A stretch of DNA of 64,000 nucleotides from Talaromyces rugulosus (GCF_013368755.1 NC_049566.1:3100001-3164000), one strand, 5' to 3'. Shown: positions 11,593-23,638, counted from the first letter of the stretch. Notes: generated from the letters alone by a model not told the origin. A program made the numbers and translations.

Positions 11593-12785
11593 GGCGGAAG
11601 GAGCGAGATGTTCTTGAGCCGGGGAACAACAACTTAATCCTGTTGCAACATCATATATCGATGCCCATTACACGCCTCTCTGGTGAACCCGACTTTTTGT
11701 GTGATTTTTTTCTTATTCGGTTTTTGTGTTCTTTTCCCTTTGCTGTTCGCATCTACGGGGTCGTAATAGTGAACAGGTTTCTGCCCATGGGATTGCGAGT
11801 TTCCAGAACTAGCAAACACGATGGCCAAGATTCAACAGCGAGCGGCACTAGCAGCGTTAACTTGTCATCTTTCATTTCGGCGTATATGTCATTATTATTC
11901 TGGCTGACGGTAGGTGTCTGGACAAAGAACTGCGATGTGGTTCGTCGACTCTAGGCGATTCGTCGTCGCCCACATGCACGCAACGGGCCAACAAAGAGAA
12001 CGACAGGGGGGGACTCATTTCCCTAGAGTCGTCAATAAAGCATCTTGTTTTAAGTTTTACGAAGCGTGCTAATTTGTCTACCCTTTTCTTTTCTTCTCGG
12101 TGACGTGGGTTGGGTGATGGGGGGTGGGGTTTGGTGTCTTTGTTCCGTCAGCGATGCCCACCTCCTCGTGGCTGGACATGGCCCAAGCATCAAAAAAAGC
12201 ACCTTCGCCAAGAAAAAACGGCTGGAACTTCTTCAACCGTCCCGACTATCGAAAGTCAGAAAGTTATATATAGACATGAGACGAGAAATGGGGGAAGAGG
12301 GACGTCCCAGCATGGATACACATATCAACAACAATCCTACGGCTATCCTCCATGAGGAGAGGGGAGAGCTAACCACTAATCATCCTGGCTAAATTTATGC
12401 CAAAAAATTTATCGTCACTATTGATTTTGAGTTGCTTTTTTGACACGGAGGACAGGGTGGCATGGACCGATCAACCGATCCTGTCCTTCTTCGTGCCCTG
12501 GTCGGATTACTCTAGTCACACCCATAAACTTTCGGGGAGGGATGGAGTTAGTTCCTCTAGATATAATAGGCAGAGCTAAATTTGTGCCATGCTGCAGCCG
12601 TCTCTTTGTTTTGGTGACGTGTGTACGTGCCCTGGGGAGACGCATGGCCCAACTAGAAAAACATCAGATTGACTTGTTCTATACAGGGCGAGTGAAACCG
12701 CTCTTAATTTTCTCGGTCATGTTCATTCGCTTGATGCTGCCGCCTTGAGCCTTTCTGTGAGACTCATACGTCTCTTACAATCGCT
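11593..12785. other. Divergent intergenic region between Kelch and mucin genes
   Basis: About 1.2 kb holding the promoters of the Kelch gene (minus) and the Thr-rich wall protein (plus). Two imperfect copies of a GCTAAATTTRTGCCA-like segment occur near 12390 and 12575. No convincing coding frame or RNA gene is seen. Confidence 0.5.
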
Positions 12786-15700
12786 ATGTGGCTTTCATTC
12801 GTTTGTCTTGCTGTCGGTTTCTACGTCGTACTCGGCGCAAGCGCTCAAAAAGCAACTAGCACGCCCATTTCTGCTACTACTACATCTATCCCTTCTGTAA
12901 AACCAACAATATGGGAAACAGTTACTTCCAGAGTGACTACTATTGGGTATCTAGATGATGATGGGTCGGCTCCATCACCGGCTCCAACTGTAAGCTTGCC
13001 CCAAATCTGCTCGTTTATGGCGCTGAATTATGTTTCAGTCGACAGGCTTGTTTGTTCCACCGCCCGGGGTTGAATTAGGAGTAGAAATTGGTGATACCAT
13101 TACTCACACAGTTGTTACTACTATGACGATCACGTCTGATTGTGGATGTACTCGGCCCCCGACGATAACGACGACAATGACGGCTATATCGAAGACGACT
13201 ATCACAACAATAACATCCACTCCTCCAACGATAACGACGACAATGACGGCTATATCAAATACGACCATCACAACAATAACATCCGCTCCTCCAACGACTA
13301 TACATACTAGTGCTACTTCAAAGCCGCCTCCTCCTCCTCCTCCTCCTCCTCCATCTACCTCTCCATCTACAACTACTAAACATACCACCACCCCCACTCC
13401 AACTCCGACTCCTTCGGGAGGAAATTGCCCTGGTCCAGGTATAACAACAACATCAGTCACAGTGACACTACCCGAGGCTACTTCTACCGTCACCATCACT
13501 GCAAGTCCTACAACTGTGGTTTCTCCAAAAACGGTGATTGACACTGTCACCCTGACTGAACCTATAACGGACAGATTCACGTCGACAAGAACTCTTTACA
13601 ATGATACAACAGTGGTTGTAACAACTACCGCAACAAAAGTAACCCCAGCTACAACGGTAACAATCACGGATTTTTTCACCTCTACTGCCGTCTTAAACAT
13701 GACCACTACTTTAACCGAAATAAGCACGACAACATCAGTGCTTCCCAAGACGTTTACAGCCACAGACAATACCACGACTATCGTTACCTCAACATTCATC
13801 TCGGACGTGATAACAACAATGACTGAAACAAGGACGATCACAGATGTACCTTCTCCCAGTACAGTCACGGCAACCGTCACCAGGACTGATCCTGCAAGCA
13901 TTATAACAACGACAGCCACCAAGACTCCAGGTAGCGCTGTGACAGTAACAAGCATCTCGACAACGACGTTGGTCAGCGTTTCTACTGCAATTGGTCCGAC
14001 GGTAACTATGACAGTTACCCAGCCTGCAGTTACAGTAACAGACAGAATAACCGATATTTCTACTAAACCTGGGTCGACCATTATCAAAACCATTACTGAG
14101 TCTGAGCCAACAGTTGTGGTGACGGATACAATAACGGACGTATCTACCGAGCTTGGCCCAACCATAATCAAGACTGTTTCCGAGTCCGAGCCTGCAGTGA
14201 CAATAACTGATACCGAGCCTGGGCCAACAATTGTCAGGACTGTTACTCAGTCTGAACATGGGACAACCATTGTCAAGACCGTTACTGAGTCGGAGCCTAC
14301 CGTGACCGATATAATAACCGACATTTCCACTAAGACTTTGCCCGCAGTCACTGATACAGTAACCGACATTGCTACTGTGCCCGGGCCAACTATCATTAGG
14401 ACTGTTACTCAGTCTGAAAATGGCTCAACTATAATCAAAACAATAACTCAGTCTGAGCCTGCAGTTACAGTGACGGACAGAATAACCGATATTTCCACAG
14501 AGCCAGGGCCTACTGTTATAATGACCGTCACTGAGCATGGAACTACCATAATCAAAACGATGACTCAATCCGAGCCTACAGTAACTGTCACTAAACCTGG
14601 GTCAACAATCGTGATAACCAACACAAAGACAAATCCAAACCCCCCAACTACTGTACGCATAACAGAAACAGAATCCGCGAGCATCGCAACCGTCACAGAG
14701 ACCATCGGCGGTAAAACGAGCATCAAACTCAGCACCGTGGTAGACACAGACACAGCAACTGAAATAGTCAGTAAACCATACACAGAGACAGATACCATCA
14801 CCATGGATCATACCGAGACAGTCGAGATTACTCGGACGAAAACTCTTAGTGGTCGAACGTCTGACGTGACCGTCACAGATACTGTAGTTCTCACGACTAA
14901 GCCTACTTCAGTTATTGGGTCTACATTCACCACCGTCACCACACAACCGGCTCAAACGATTACCCAAAGTGGCTCTGTTATAACCATTCCAGGTACCAAG
15001 TTGATCACGACCATTGCTACCAGTATAAGTATGAGAATCATACCTTCTTATTCAGAATGAGCTGCTAATAAATGAAATACAGAAGAAACAAAGACGCAGA
15101 CACACACAGTAACCACCACATCCAGTCTAACAATATGTCCTACTCGAACCATCAATCCGACATACACGCCTGCTGCTCCCTCACCCAGAAACTACACATG
15201 GGGCTGTCCACCGGGCTCTCTTTGTCAGCCTTCTCAAGTCAATTGCAATTTCGAAATGGGTCCACCGGCAGATACATACTATTGCAGTCCCAACGAATGC
15301 GTTCAGTCACCCAACCTCTTGTCGGCTCAATTCTGGGGGTCCAATGTCACATCAGATCAGATTGGCCGCTTCGACGTATCGCCGGGCTACTTCAATCTGA
15401 ACCCTTCGGAATTTAATCTGACCTATGGAATTTTCGACTTCCCACTCGGTAATAAGCTTACCAACACAGCTCAACGAGTTAAAAGACATCTTTTCTCTGG
15501 CCTTTTGGAATGGTCCTACCCATTCCATCACCCGGCAAAGAGACAATCTTCGTCCTCTGGTGGCGAGGATACCATCCCAGGGGTCTGCTATGATGAATGC
15601 AACGACTGCATGCTTGAAGCCGAGTCCAAGGGCAAAGTGCCTGCTCTCTGTGCTGCCAAGTCTGCTTTTGAAGTTCTGCTTGGCTATTGTAACTCGTGCA

Positions 15701-16482
15701 TTAACATGCACAAGAAAAAGAAAAGCCACGCTTCCACACCGCCCGAATTCCAGCAGTTCCTGTCGTACTGCGATACTGTTGACTCATCGCCGCCCGGTGG
15801 GGGCTCGTCTCATCCTTCGTCGGCACTGGGTGATCATACCACAACCAGGGGTGGTGGTGGTGGTAGTGGTGGTGGTGGTGGTGGTGGTGGTGGTGGACAT
15901 CCAGCGTCCTCCCCTGGCCCTGATTCTACAGCATCGCCGACCGGAGCAGATCCAGAGTCTGCAGATGCTGGATCTACTGGTCCGAGGCCAACATCGGGCT
16001 CTGAAGCTACTTCGACTGGAGGTTCTGGGTCCAGTGTTGCAGGCGATGACCCATACGGAACCTCAACTTTCAAACATTCTTCTCGGACTAAACCAGATAC
16101 AGCTGCAACGGGTGCAACGGGTGCAACAAAAACAAAGCCAACAGCAACAGCAACAGAGCCCACCTCAGGATCAGGAGCATTAGCAGGAGCAACAACCACC
16201 AAACCACCCAACAGCGCTCCATCCACGGGTGCCAACGGGGCATCCAACACAGGAGCAAGTGGAACAACAGCTGCTTCTGCCGCCAATACAGGCTCTGGTG
16301 ATTCCTCCAAGGCGATCCCGTCAGGCGCAGATCCTACCGCTCAAGCGACTTCTACTGACCCATATTCACCGTTGTTCAGTGGAGCAGCGAGTAGGATCAG
16401 TGGCCGTGCTACAATATTCAATCGGATGGGGGTGATATGGAGTATTGTAGGAGCTTTTAATATTGTCGGTGGATACGTGTGA
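12786..16482 (+). CDS. Thr-rich mucin-like cell-wall protein, probable GPI anchor, three exons, 1197 aa
   Basis: Exons: 12786-12989, 13039-15028, 15083-16482 (1198 codons). The second donor could equally be at 15023, which keeps the same frame. The signal peptide is MWLSFVCLAVGFYVVLGASA. Residues about 85-660 are almost entirely Thr, Val, Ser, Ile and Pro, with a Pro run (PPPPPPPPPP) and degenerate repeats of the type TVTESEPTVTVTDxITDIST. Then comes a Cys-containing domain (WGCPPGSLCQPSQVNCNF to CSPNECVQSPNLLSAQFWG), a second Cys-rich block (GVCYDECNDCMLEAESKGK), a poly-Gly tract and a Ser/Thr/Ala-rich stalk. A hydrophobic C-terminus (MGVIWSIVGAFNIVGGYV) fits a GPI-attachment signal. It is likely a heavily O-glycosylated surface adhesin or wall protein. 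Without splicing at 15029-15082 the gene would appear as two pieces. No specific ligand can be inferred. Confidence 0.8.
14026..14600 (+). repeat. Degenerate Thr-rich coding repeats inside the mucin gene
   Basis: The coding sequence repeats units of the form VTVTDRITDIST-(E/K)PG(P/S)TIIKT(V/I)T(Q/E)SEP. Units vary by deletion and substitution, and some are shortened to EHGTTIIKTMTQSEP. The direct DNA similarity makes this part prone to length change between strains. Confidence 0.75.
15849..15896 (+). repeat. GGT trinucleotide microsatellite encoding poly-Gly
   Basis: About 16 near-perfect GGT codons, interrupted by one AGT, encode a flexible glycine stretch in the stalk of the wall protein. 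Confidence 0.9.
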
Positions 16483-17052
16483 TTTTGTTATATTCAATGT
16501 TGGGTTGGTCTTTCTCGTCCTTTTTTTTTTTGGTCTTTTCATACTTTGATTTAGACCTTTTCTTATATTACATAGCAAAGTGTGGAGTTTAATTTTCAAA
16601 ACTGTCGTATTGGCTTAATATCTATTAATTGATTGATTATTTTTTAATTCCATGCCCAGTTTCAATATGCGTGATATTCTTGATCATGATAACAGAAGGA
16701 GAACAAAAGATGAAATGAAAACAAGGTGATGGAAGAAGAAAAAAGTATAACCCGAAGTATACATCCAATATGGTTCTCATGAACCATCCCATCCTTCCAA
16801 TCGGCAATGCTATTAGGTGTAAAAAATAGAGAAAAAGATTTGAAAAAAAAAGAAAAAGAAAAAGATATGTACGTATATAACACATTGGTGAATGGGAAGT
16901 GAAAAAAAAAAGTTGAGTAGTAAAAAGAAGGAGAGAAAAGAAAAAGAAGTAATGTCAAGGGAAGAAGCCTTGTCAAGTTGAAAACACTACTCTGTTAAGA
17001 AGAGTACATGCATGGAATTTTGACGTGGTTGGTGACGGTCGACGCTTTTTTT
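16483..17052. other. Convergent intergenic region, A/T-rich
   Basis: Lies between the 3' ends of the mucin and ERG4 genes. It has several A-rich and AAAG-rich runs, especially 16835-16960. No gene is seen. Confidence 0.5.
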
Positions 17053-18906
17053 TTAAAAGACGTACTGCAGCACACGAATGAGTTAGTTTCTTTCCATGGC
17101 AAGATGATACAGAATATAAAGACTTACAGGAATAAACAGATACGGAACCCGTCTCTCATATTCCAACCATGCCTCGCCGTACTTGTGACGGCAGCGCTGA
17201 ATATCGCGAGTCGCGCGATGAGTGATCATGGCCGCAAAGAACAAAGGATAAAACCAAGGGAACGGGCTGTTGAACCCCGTGATCAGGCCCCAGTTCAAGG
17301 CAAAGTACAGGTCACAGGTATAGTGCACTTTGCGTGCCAGACCATACCATCCCGAAACCAAAATTGTGCCTCCGTTGGGGGTCTTGATGGTATCCGGGTT
17401 GTGTACTGTTTGCCAGGGAAGTTGTGGGAATGCCTTGCGGAACACTGTTGTGCCGCGTTCCATCTGGCGATAGCGGTTCTTTTGGCTGTTTGCGGTGTCC
17501 CAGACCCAGTAGACAAACAGGTAGGCGACGTACAAAAAGGCCAAGACGTAGCGGTTCCAGCGGTATGTGTCAGGGTGGTGGTTGGCGAGGTAGATGGTGC
17601 AGTGGCAGTAACTCAGGGGAACACCGGCCAAGTTCCAGAAGATCAACATGAAGCCCCATTTCTCGTAGTACATATCCCTGCGTACCTTTATTAGATCTAA
17701 ATGAGATTTCCAGACACGCTGCAGCACTTACCAGGTCGAGATAATGCACTCCTCTCCCTTGGAGCAGGCATTGGCGTACAGAAAGTGGGCCATGAGAAGA
17801 AAGCCCACTTCTCCAGAAACATATCCATACAACTCGTACTGTCGAGCAGCAGCACCCATGGTGACAAGCAAGAGAATGTACCACGGAAGGCGAACTTCAA
17901 AGAACATTTTGAAATCGAGGATACCAAACATGCGCGGGTTAAGCTCCGCACCCATGAAAAAGTCGTAGATCGGATACCCAGTCATGCGGTGCTCGGCACC
18001 ACGAGCCAAGGCCGAGAAGTAGGCGACAATGGATACCAGGAAGCCGGAAAGAATGGCCACGCTCATCAGAGGACCAAACTCGTCGATAATGGTATACAGC
18101 TTGAAGAGACCGCTGAAGTGCAGACCCAAGGCGACGGCGAGAGTGACATAGAACGAAGCAACGGCAGAGCAGTAGTAAGGCAGTTGCTTTCCACCTGCGT
18201 GAGGCAGAGGTCGTCCAGATAGAGTGATTCCGGGGAGGAGGATGTAGCAAATGCCTTCAAAGACGAAGAACACCCAGTACATGGTCCACGCCTTGAGCGA
18301 CGGAAAGGCTCCCTCGTAAGCGAGACCGCCCAGGTGCGTGACAAACTCCTGCAGGCTCTGGCCGTCGGCTGGAAGAGGAGGCTTTCCATCATAGTAAGTT
18401 GCGCCAATCCACATGTAGTACATGAGCAGTGGGAAACCGATCATCAGCGCGCTGGCGCCCCACGATCCGCCAAATTCAAACTCCCCGCTGTAGTCGACCT
18501 TGGGGTCTTTGCCTTCGATCCAGCCGTCAATGACCTTGGGGGCGCCATTGGTATGTCCGTTAGTGTGCCCATTGGTCTTTCCGTTGGCCTTGGAAGAGAT
18601 CTCGTCCTCTTGAGAGTCGTCCTCCACTTTGGCCTTGGTAGACTTGCGCTTGCGCGGTGAGCTTCGGGGCCCGCTGTCCAGGGATGTCGGAGTCATTTCG
18701 GCTGTTGGGTCGGGAGTAATTGAAAGACGACTGCGAGTTACACGGCGTCCAGGAGTCTCGACGAATTCAGGACGTTCAATCTTCCTGCAAATCAGACGTG
18801 AATCAGTAACGAGCAAAACGAGTAAAAGGGGGGGAAACCCAGCAGCGGGCTTTGTTATGTATACTCACCTGGGGGTCCTCCCCGTCTGCGAGCGTGTCAG
18901 CGTCAT
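17053..18906 (-). CDS. ERG4: Delta(24(24(1)))-sterol reductase, four exons, 550 aa
   Basis: Exons: 18906-18869, 18784-17732, 17677-17128, 17064-17053 (551 codons). The last step of ergosterol synthesis is reduction of the C-24(28) double bond by this NADPH-dependent ER membrane enzyme of the ERG4/ERG24 family. Visible family features are several membrane segments, the region [21 protein letters not shown], the NPDT-type segment, the late block [18 protein letters not shown], and [31 protein letters not shown]. The final coding exon holds only four codons (TAC GTC TTT TAA). It restores the family ending PYVF; reading on past the donor at 17127 would instead give an unrelated tail. The N-terminus is an extended Ser/Lys-rich, basic region with [10 protein letters not shown] repeats, longer than in yeast Erg4 (473 residues), as in many filamentous fungi. 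Confidence 0.93.
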
Positions 18907-19546
18907 TATTCTGGCTTCTTCGGAACCCTTGCGGAGCGACAGATGGAAGAGAACATGAAAAAACGATCAATCGCAGGAAATCATGCTGGACCCTACAGCG
19001 ATCCATTATTCTTGTTGGATTTGGCTTGTTTATTTTTGTGGAGCGCGGCGCTAGGTCGCATCGGGGCGGCAGGAATCCGCACCGCCACAAGCGGTTTAGC
19101 GCCGCTGGGGTGCAGTTCTAGTGCGCATCTTTATTCTTGTTCCTGTCTGAGGAACACTGCTTCCAGGTCTACTCGACTCCCTATCTTCATATATTGCTCT
19201 CACCTCTGTCACTAGAGGCTACAAGCATTGCAAGCATCTCTAAATATCATCCTCTGAATCAGCGCGCAGTAACTTGTGCGCAACCACCAACAAAGAATGG
19301 AGCCCGCGGGGCCCGCGGAATCCGACGACAATGTAACAATCGTTCTTCTAACATCATCTGGAGTTCCAGTTTCTGCTTTCTGGAACTTAGTTTAGGGAAT
19401 GCAGTCCGAGATAGATTTAAGCAGACTTTTCAAAGCAAAGTATTAATTCAGAGCAGATCTTAGCTTCCTCAAACAGTTGAAGGGTCAACTGTAAGTACTA
19501 GTCCCAAGCACCACGAAGAGGTGTCTGCTCATCGCTAGGGTTCGGC
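18907..19546. other. ERG4 upstream region
   Basis: Promoter and 5' UTR of ERG4, including a GC-rich block at 19040-19120. No gene is recognised up to the minisatellite. Confidence 0.5.
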
Positions 19547-19732
19547 CGACAGCTTGTTCAGCGCCGGGTTGACAGCTTATGCAGCGTCAGGGGTCGACAG
19601 CTTGTTCAGCGTCGGGGGGCCATCAACAGCTTTTCAGCGTCGGGGGTTCATCAACAGCTTATGCAGCGTCGGGGGGCCACCAACAGCTTGCTTTTCAGCG
19701 TCAGGGGGTCATCAACAGCTTATGCAGCGTCA
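19547..19732 (-). repeat. Minisatellite array A (units about 27 nt, GACGCTGMAAAGCTGTTG type)
   Basis: Read on the minus strand, about seven imperfect units consist of GACGCTGAAAAGCTGTTG or GACGCTGCATAAGCTGTTG joined by a C-rich spacer (GATGACCCCC and variants). The array starts 84 nt downstream of the stop of the minus-strand nuclease-like gene, in the sense direction of that gene. A second array of the same family lies at 24907-25093. Confidence 0.9.
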
Positions 19733-19816
19733 ATTTTTTCAGCCTCGAGAGTGGACATATTCTCTCGGTTTGCAAGGAATTTGCATTCGTCATGTGATAG
19801 GAAGTGTACGGCCTCC

Positions 19817-20812
19817 TCAGAGCGTAATGGCAAGGAGAATTTCAGCAAGATTCTCCATATGGGAACTTTGTTCCAATTTCCACGGGCCGTATCGGTGCAT
19901 CTGCATTACACTGGTGAGATCCAGTCTCCCGCCCCGAAGATATCTCAACCAGTTGCTATCATATTCCGCAATTGTGACAAATACCTCCTTGTCATCCTGG
20001 GAAACCAGGATGCGCTTGTTTGCGGGAGTTTCATGCTGCTTTATCCATGCTACGATTTGAGCGGCCTCCTGAATATCAACACGGTCACCGAGTCCAGGGC
20101 GGGCAGCAGACTTGCATTCAACAATTGCTTCTATAGCATTGGTTGCATATGTCTCTAGTTGGCCATCGGTTATGGCTTCATAGCCGCGGCCGTAGCCGAA
20201 AAACGCTCGGAATCTCTTTTTGGTATGTCGCCAACGAGAAAAATGAGGAGCCGGGCCTACTTCTGCAATGGCCTGCAACAAGTTTATGAATGTGGCGTTC
20301 ACAGGGGATTCGTCCTTGTCTGGCTCGAAAACTTCCATCTGCTGCTTTCTCAGTGGGCCAAAATCACCCGATCCTTGAAAGCCATTGTTGGCAATGGCTT
20401 GGATATAGACTTGAAATGGGTCTGATGCTTGCAGGAACGCTCTTGCTGTAGCGATTTGTGGCCCCATATCGAACAAATCTGCGCTGAATTCCACAGGATC
20501 GTGTTTGACTATCACTGTACGAAACAGCAAAAATTGCTGCTGAGTGATATTCGACCCAGATTTGAAGTCGTTGAAGCCTCTCAATGACCTTCAAAGCAAG
20601 CCCGCTCTAGTTGCCATAGTTCTCCATTCGTCGATCGAACCAGGTACTCTGGTGAAAAGCCGTGCTGGACGCGCTGGCCGCGACGTTGTAGTCGACGATT
20701 GCGGTTCTGGGTCTGCTAGGGATCTTCGGGCTCGGTGACGCGCAGCAGTGGAGGCTGGCTGTTCCAATCGCTTGTTTCTCTGTGCAAGAGATCTAACTGG
20801 TCGTCGAGGCAT
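19817..20812 (-). pseudogene. PD-(D/E)XK nuclease-like fungal protein, interrupted by one in-frame TGA
   Basis: One frame runs from the ATG at 20812 (MPRRPVRSLAQRNKR) to the stop at 19817 but contains a single TGA at 20593-20591, after residue 73 (RAGLL-stop-RSLRGFNDF). Both halves look coding and stay in the same frame, giving about 331 residues in total. The first half is a basic, Arg/Ala-rich leader ending in SIDEWRTMATRAG. The second half contains an AITDGQLETY...AIVECKSA block: an aspartate followed 16 residues later by E-C-K, which fits the D-x(n)-ExK core of PD-(D/E)XK nucleases. After it comes IQEAAQIVAWI, which recurs in uncharacterised fungal proteins of this sort. The TGA could be a CGA-to-TGA transition, as from RIP or deamination, but an unannotated short intron or read-through cannot be excluded. 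The domain call is by eye only. Confidence 0.55.
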
Positions 20813-21171
20813 TGCTGCCGAGAGATGAAATGATAGACCTTAAAACTTTCACGAAGTTATCACGTAGATAGACTGTTCGAAAAGAAAAGAAAAAGGCCGA
20901 GAGGGATTGGATTGTGGGAGAGTCTAAACGGGTAGGGAGGGATGGAGACTCAAAGAAGTATTTGCTGTGACGCGCTAGAGAGTATGCGAGGAAGGTGCCT
21001 TCTCTTTCCAAGAACGAGCCATCAGCCGTTGCTCGGGACACGACACCAACAGCGTGTTATTGATGGTGGTTTAAACACAGTCAGCTGGTGCATCCCAATA
21101 AGGGGTATATCATGAGTCTAGTTTTTCTGTGTCAATTGAGGGTTTTCTATCTTGATACAGGGCTTCGGGAA
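20813..21171. other. Upstream region of the nuclease-like gene
   Basis: No gene is seen. An open minus-strand frame at 20793-21041 has no recognisable features. Confidence 0.4.
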
Positions 21172-21388
21172 GGGTACTTTGGGAAACAAAAGATAAAGGT
21201 CAACAAGGCGGTATTATCCGTGGAAAAAAGACACATTCTAAGGGTTTAGTCTACAGTATATGTACGGCCCAAGCACGCGAACGTGGCTAACAAGGTTTAT
21301 TTGATACGAGACTCAAGTAAAGTTCAATGTTCTTCGTAAATATAGATACAGCCCTTGTTTGGTATTTTTCTCATTACTTGAATAAAAG
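21172..21388 (+). repeat. Left arm of an imperfect inverted repeat
   Basis: From GGGTACTTTGGG to CATTACTTGAATAAAAG. Its reverse complement matches 25431-25667 along nearly the whole length. Shared segments include GGCGGTA-TATCCGTGGAAAAA, GGTTTAGTCTACA, ACGGCCCAAGCAC, AACAAGGTTTATTTGA and TATAGATACAGCCCT. The right arm carries a 20-30 nt insertion. The arms enclose about 4 kb. Confidence 0.85.
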
Positions 21389-21672
21389 GGGGACACCGAG
21401 GGACGCCCCAGAAATTGATAATATCGTCGAGCTCGACACCGGCTTATTTGAGGTGTACATCATTACATCTCATGGAGATGAGGGCGTGTTGAATCGGCCA
21501 GCGAGGACAAGGACTTTGATTAATCAAAGAGGTAGTAAGAGTATCACAAGCAGAAAGTAAACAACAGCACCACCCACCTATAAAAGTACATGCTCGATCA
21601 CCACCAAGCCCTAGCAACACTCAATTTGATACATGAGCTTTCTATATAAATCACTAAGCCTATTTGACTGGT

Positions 21673-21791
21673 ACATACGACCATAGGGTGTGGAAAACAG
21701 GGCTTCCCGTCCGCTCAGCCGTACTTAAGCCACACGCCGGCTGGTTAGTAGTTGGGTGGGTGACCACCAGCGAATCCTAGCTGTTGTATGT
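21673..21791 (+). rRNA. 5S ribosomal RNA
   Basis: The sequence starts ACATACGACCATAGGGTGTG and ends GCTGTTGTATGT, giving the usual fungal 5S ends that pair with each other (ACATACGAC with GTTGTATGT). It includes the internal control region (around GGTTAGTAGTTGGGTGGGTGAC). A T-run (TTTTT) follows at once as the Pol III terminator. The length is about 119 nt. Dispersed single 5S genes, not linked to the rDNA array, are normal in Eurotiomycetes. Confidence 0.97.
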
Positions 21792-22530
21792 TTTTGTTTT
21801 TTATGTCTCTGTTTAGTTCTTTTGCAATTGATATCTTTATTCCTCTTTTTAACGTCAAAACCATACTTGTTCGGCGGCGTGAGCCCTCTCCTTCCCTTGA
21901 CACCACCGCATCTTGATATATCCACGAAATGGTAATGCTACTAGGCTGCTGTCCTTATTACCTTCTAGACTCAGAGGTTTTAGGATCTCGAGTTGAAGAG
22001 CGGACTGGGCTTGGTGGGTGGATTCCTTGGGGACTGACTCTATGGGTAGTATGAGGCAAGCTACGGAACAAGAACGTCACTAACAATGTGAAAAAACCGG
22101 TTAGCCGAGACACAATTTCTTAGGGGAATCCCATATTGGATAAATGTCATTATGATCGTAATAATAACATCTATGATAGCCAGGGTTCGCATGTTGGATT
22201 CAACATCGTGTGTTTGACGATGTGGGTTAACGGGGGAACTCCCGACTCCATGCTGCGGGTGAGGCTAGTCGAGGAAGAAAACAAAGAGGGACAACCGCGA
22301 GGATTCCATATTCTTACAGGAATAGACGTGATAGTGTGGATGGGAAGAGAAAGAGGAATAAAAGAGGAGCGGCTGGGGATAGCGGTCTTCAGAAGGAAGA
22401 AGCCACACGTTGTTGTCATCCTGCTTGCTCCTGCCCGCCGTGAAAACCCTCGTCTAGTGTTTCATGTACTTACGCACGTAGAAAAATAGAAAGTCGATAA
22501 CTAGATAGAGAAACACCAAAGCTCTATGGA
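21792..22530. other. Intergenic between 5S gene and unknown gene
   Basis: AT-rich with no recognisable gene. The 3' UTR of the minus-strand gene at 22531 probably begins at its right-hand end. Confidence 0.45.
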
Positions 22531-23638
22531 TTAGACGCGAAGAGGAACGCTCAACCTGCCCTTGTCGCCTTCGTGTAGTGGATAGCTCAGAAGAATCCTG
22601 GCGAAAAAATCCCAAGGGGCGGTTTCACGCTTCTCGAAGCTGAAAAGCGGTGATTGTCGGATCACCACATCGAACCCATCCATGCAGGCATAGTAGATGC
22701 GGCCATGCTGAGGACCAACGAGAGAAACCATGACGACCTAGAGATGTCTCAGTCAGACTTTTGTGAAATTAACTGTGGGATACTATTATATATAGTACAT
22801 ACCGGAAATCTCTGCTCGTATTGGAATACGAGTGGCGAACCCTCGGGGAAAAGAGCTTCGTTCTCGTCTTCCTCGTCCTCAAAATCTCCGTTCTCGCCGC
22901 TCTCCATCATTTCCGGCTCATGGGCGCGATTTCGCATTGCGGTGATGAGCTGCGCCAGCTCACCGTGCATAATGCAGTTTTCATGGCCGACTTCTGACTG
23001 CTGAGAACACAATATGATATGGGGGTGTTGCTCTCCCCAAAAGCCGATGTCATACTCATAAATATTTGTTTTCCAGCCCTTTTCACCACTCCTTAACAAT
23101 CCTTCACCCAAGAGGAGTCCATGGGGAAATCTGTAATTAACATTTAGTATCATAGGGTTAAAGATAAAAAGTGAACTTTGAAAAAAGGACTTTACCTGAC
23201 AGGCGTGATACCCCTCTTGGTTGGAAGACAGTCGACGACGTCTGTGCCCTTCCGCGGAAAGCCATTATACGCCCACTTCTCAAGATAGCGGGCAACACGA
23301 AGCGAGGACTCCTCTGGCTCCATCCATGTCCCACCAGCTTCGTAGTCGGGAAATTTGTAGAACGGGTTCCCAAACTTTGGGTCATCACATTTTTCTGGCT
23401 CGATCGGATGTTCATCAAGGAAATGCTGGGGGCAGGGTGCGAACAATACAGGTGGATGGGAGTCTTCAACTTCAGTGATTTCGAAGTCGTGGGAGACCAG
23501 TCGAATATTGTGCTTTTCAAGAAAACCACCCAAGACATCACCATCCACGCCGAGACTGCCGCTCATCTTGTCATCATCGAGAACCTTGGTCCACAAAGAG
23601 TTCAGCGTGTTGCGAATTCGTGTTGTTGTGCTGGCCAT
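22531..23638 (-). CDS. Conserved-looking protein of unknown function, three exons, 325 aa
   Basis: Exons: 23638-23196, 23130-22803, 22737-22531, all GT-AG, closing to 326 codons. The chosen start is AAAATGGCC at 23638; an in-frame ATG at 23743 would add 35 residues. I do not recognise the family. The protein is soluble with no signal peptide or membrane helix. It has a globular N-terminal part (HNIRLVSHDFEITEVED, FPDYEAGGTWMEPEESS), a middle block YEYDIGFWGEQHPHIILC, then a strongly acidic stretch (ENGDFEDEEDENEALF). The C-terminal block is GRIYYACMDGFDVVIRQS...WDFFARILLSYPLHEGDKGR. Compact exons and clean phases suggest an intact, expressed gene. It sits inside the 4-kb segment bounded by the inverted repeat. 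Confidence 0.75.

Noticed and set aside
13104..14804. Long Val-rich minus-strand frames across the mucin gene
   Set aside because: They are antisense shadows of the Thr-rich (ACN-codon) repeats, in which stop codons are rare in the reverse frames.
22136..22489. 117-codon frame downstream of the 5S gene
   Set aside because: No conserved features, and the opposite strand is equally open. Probably chance.
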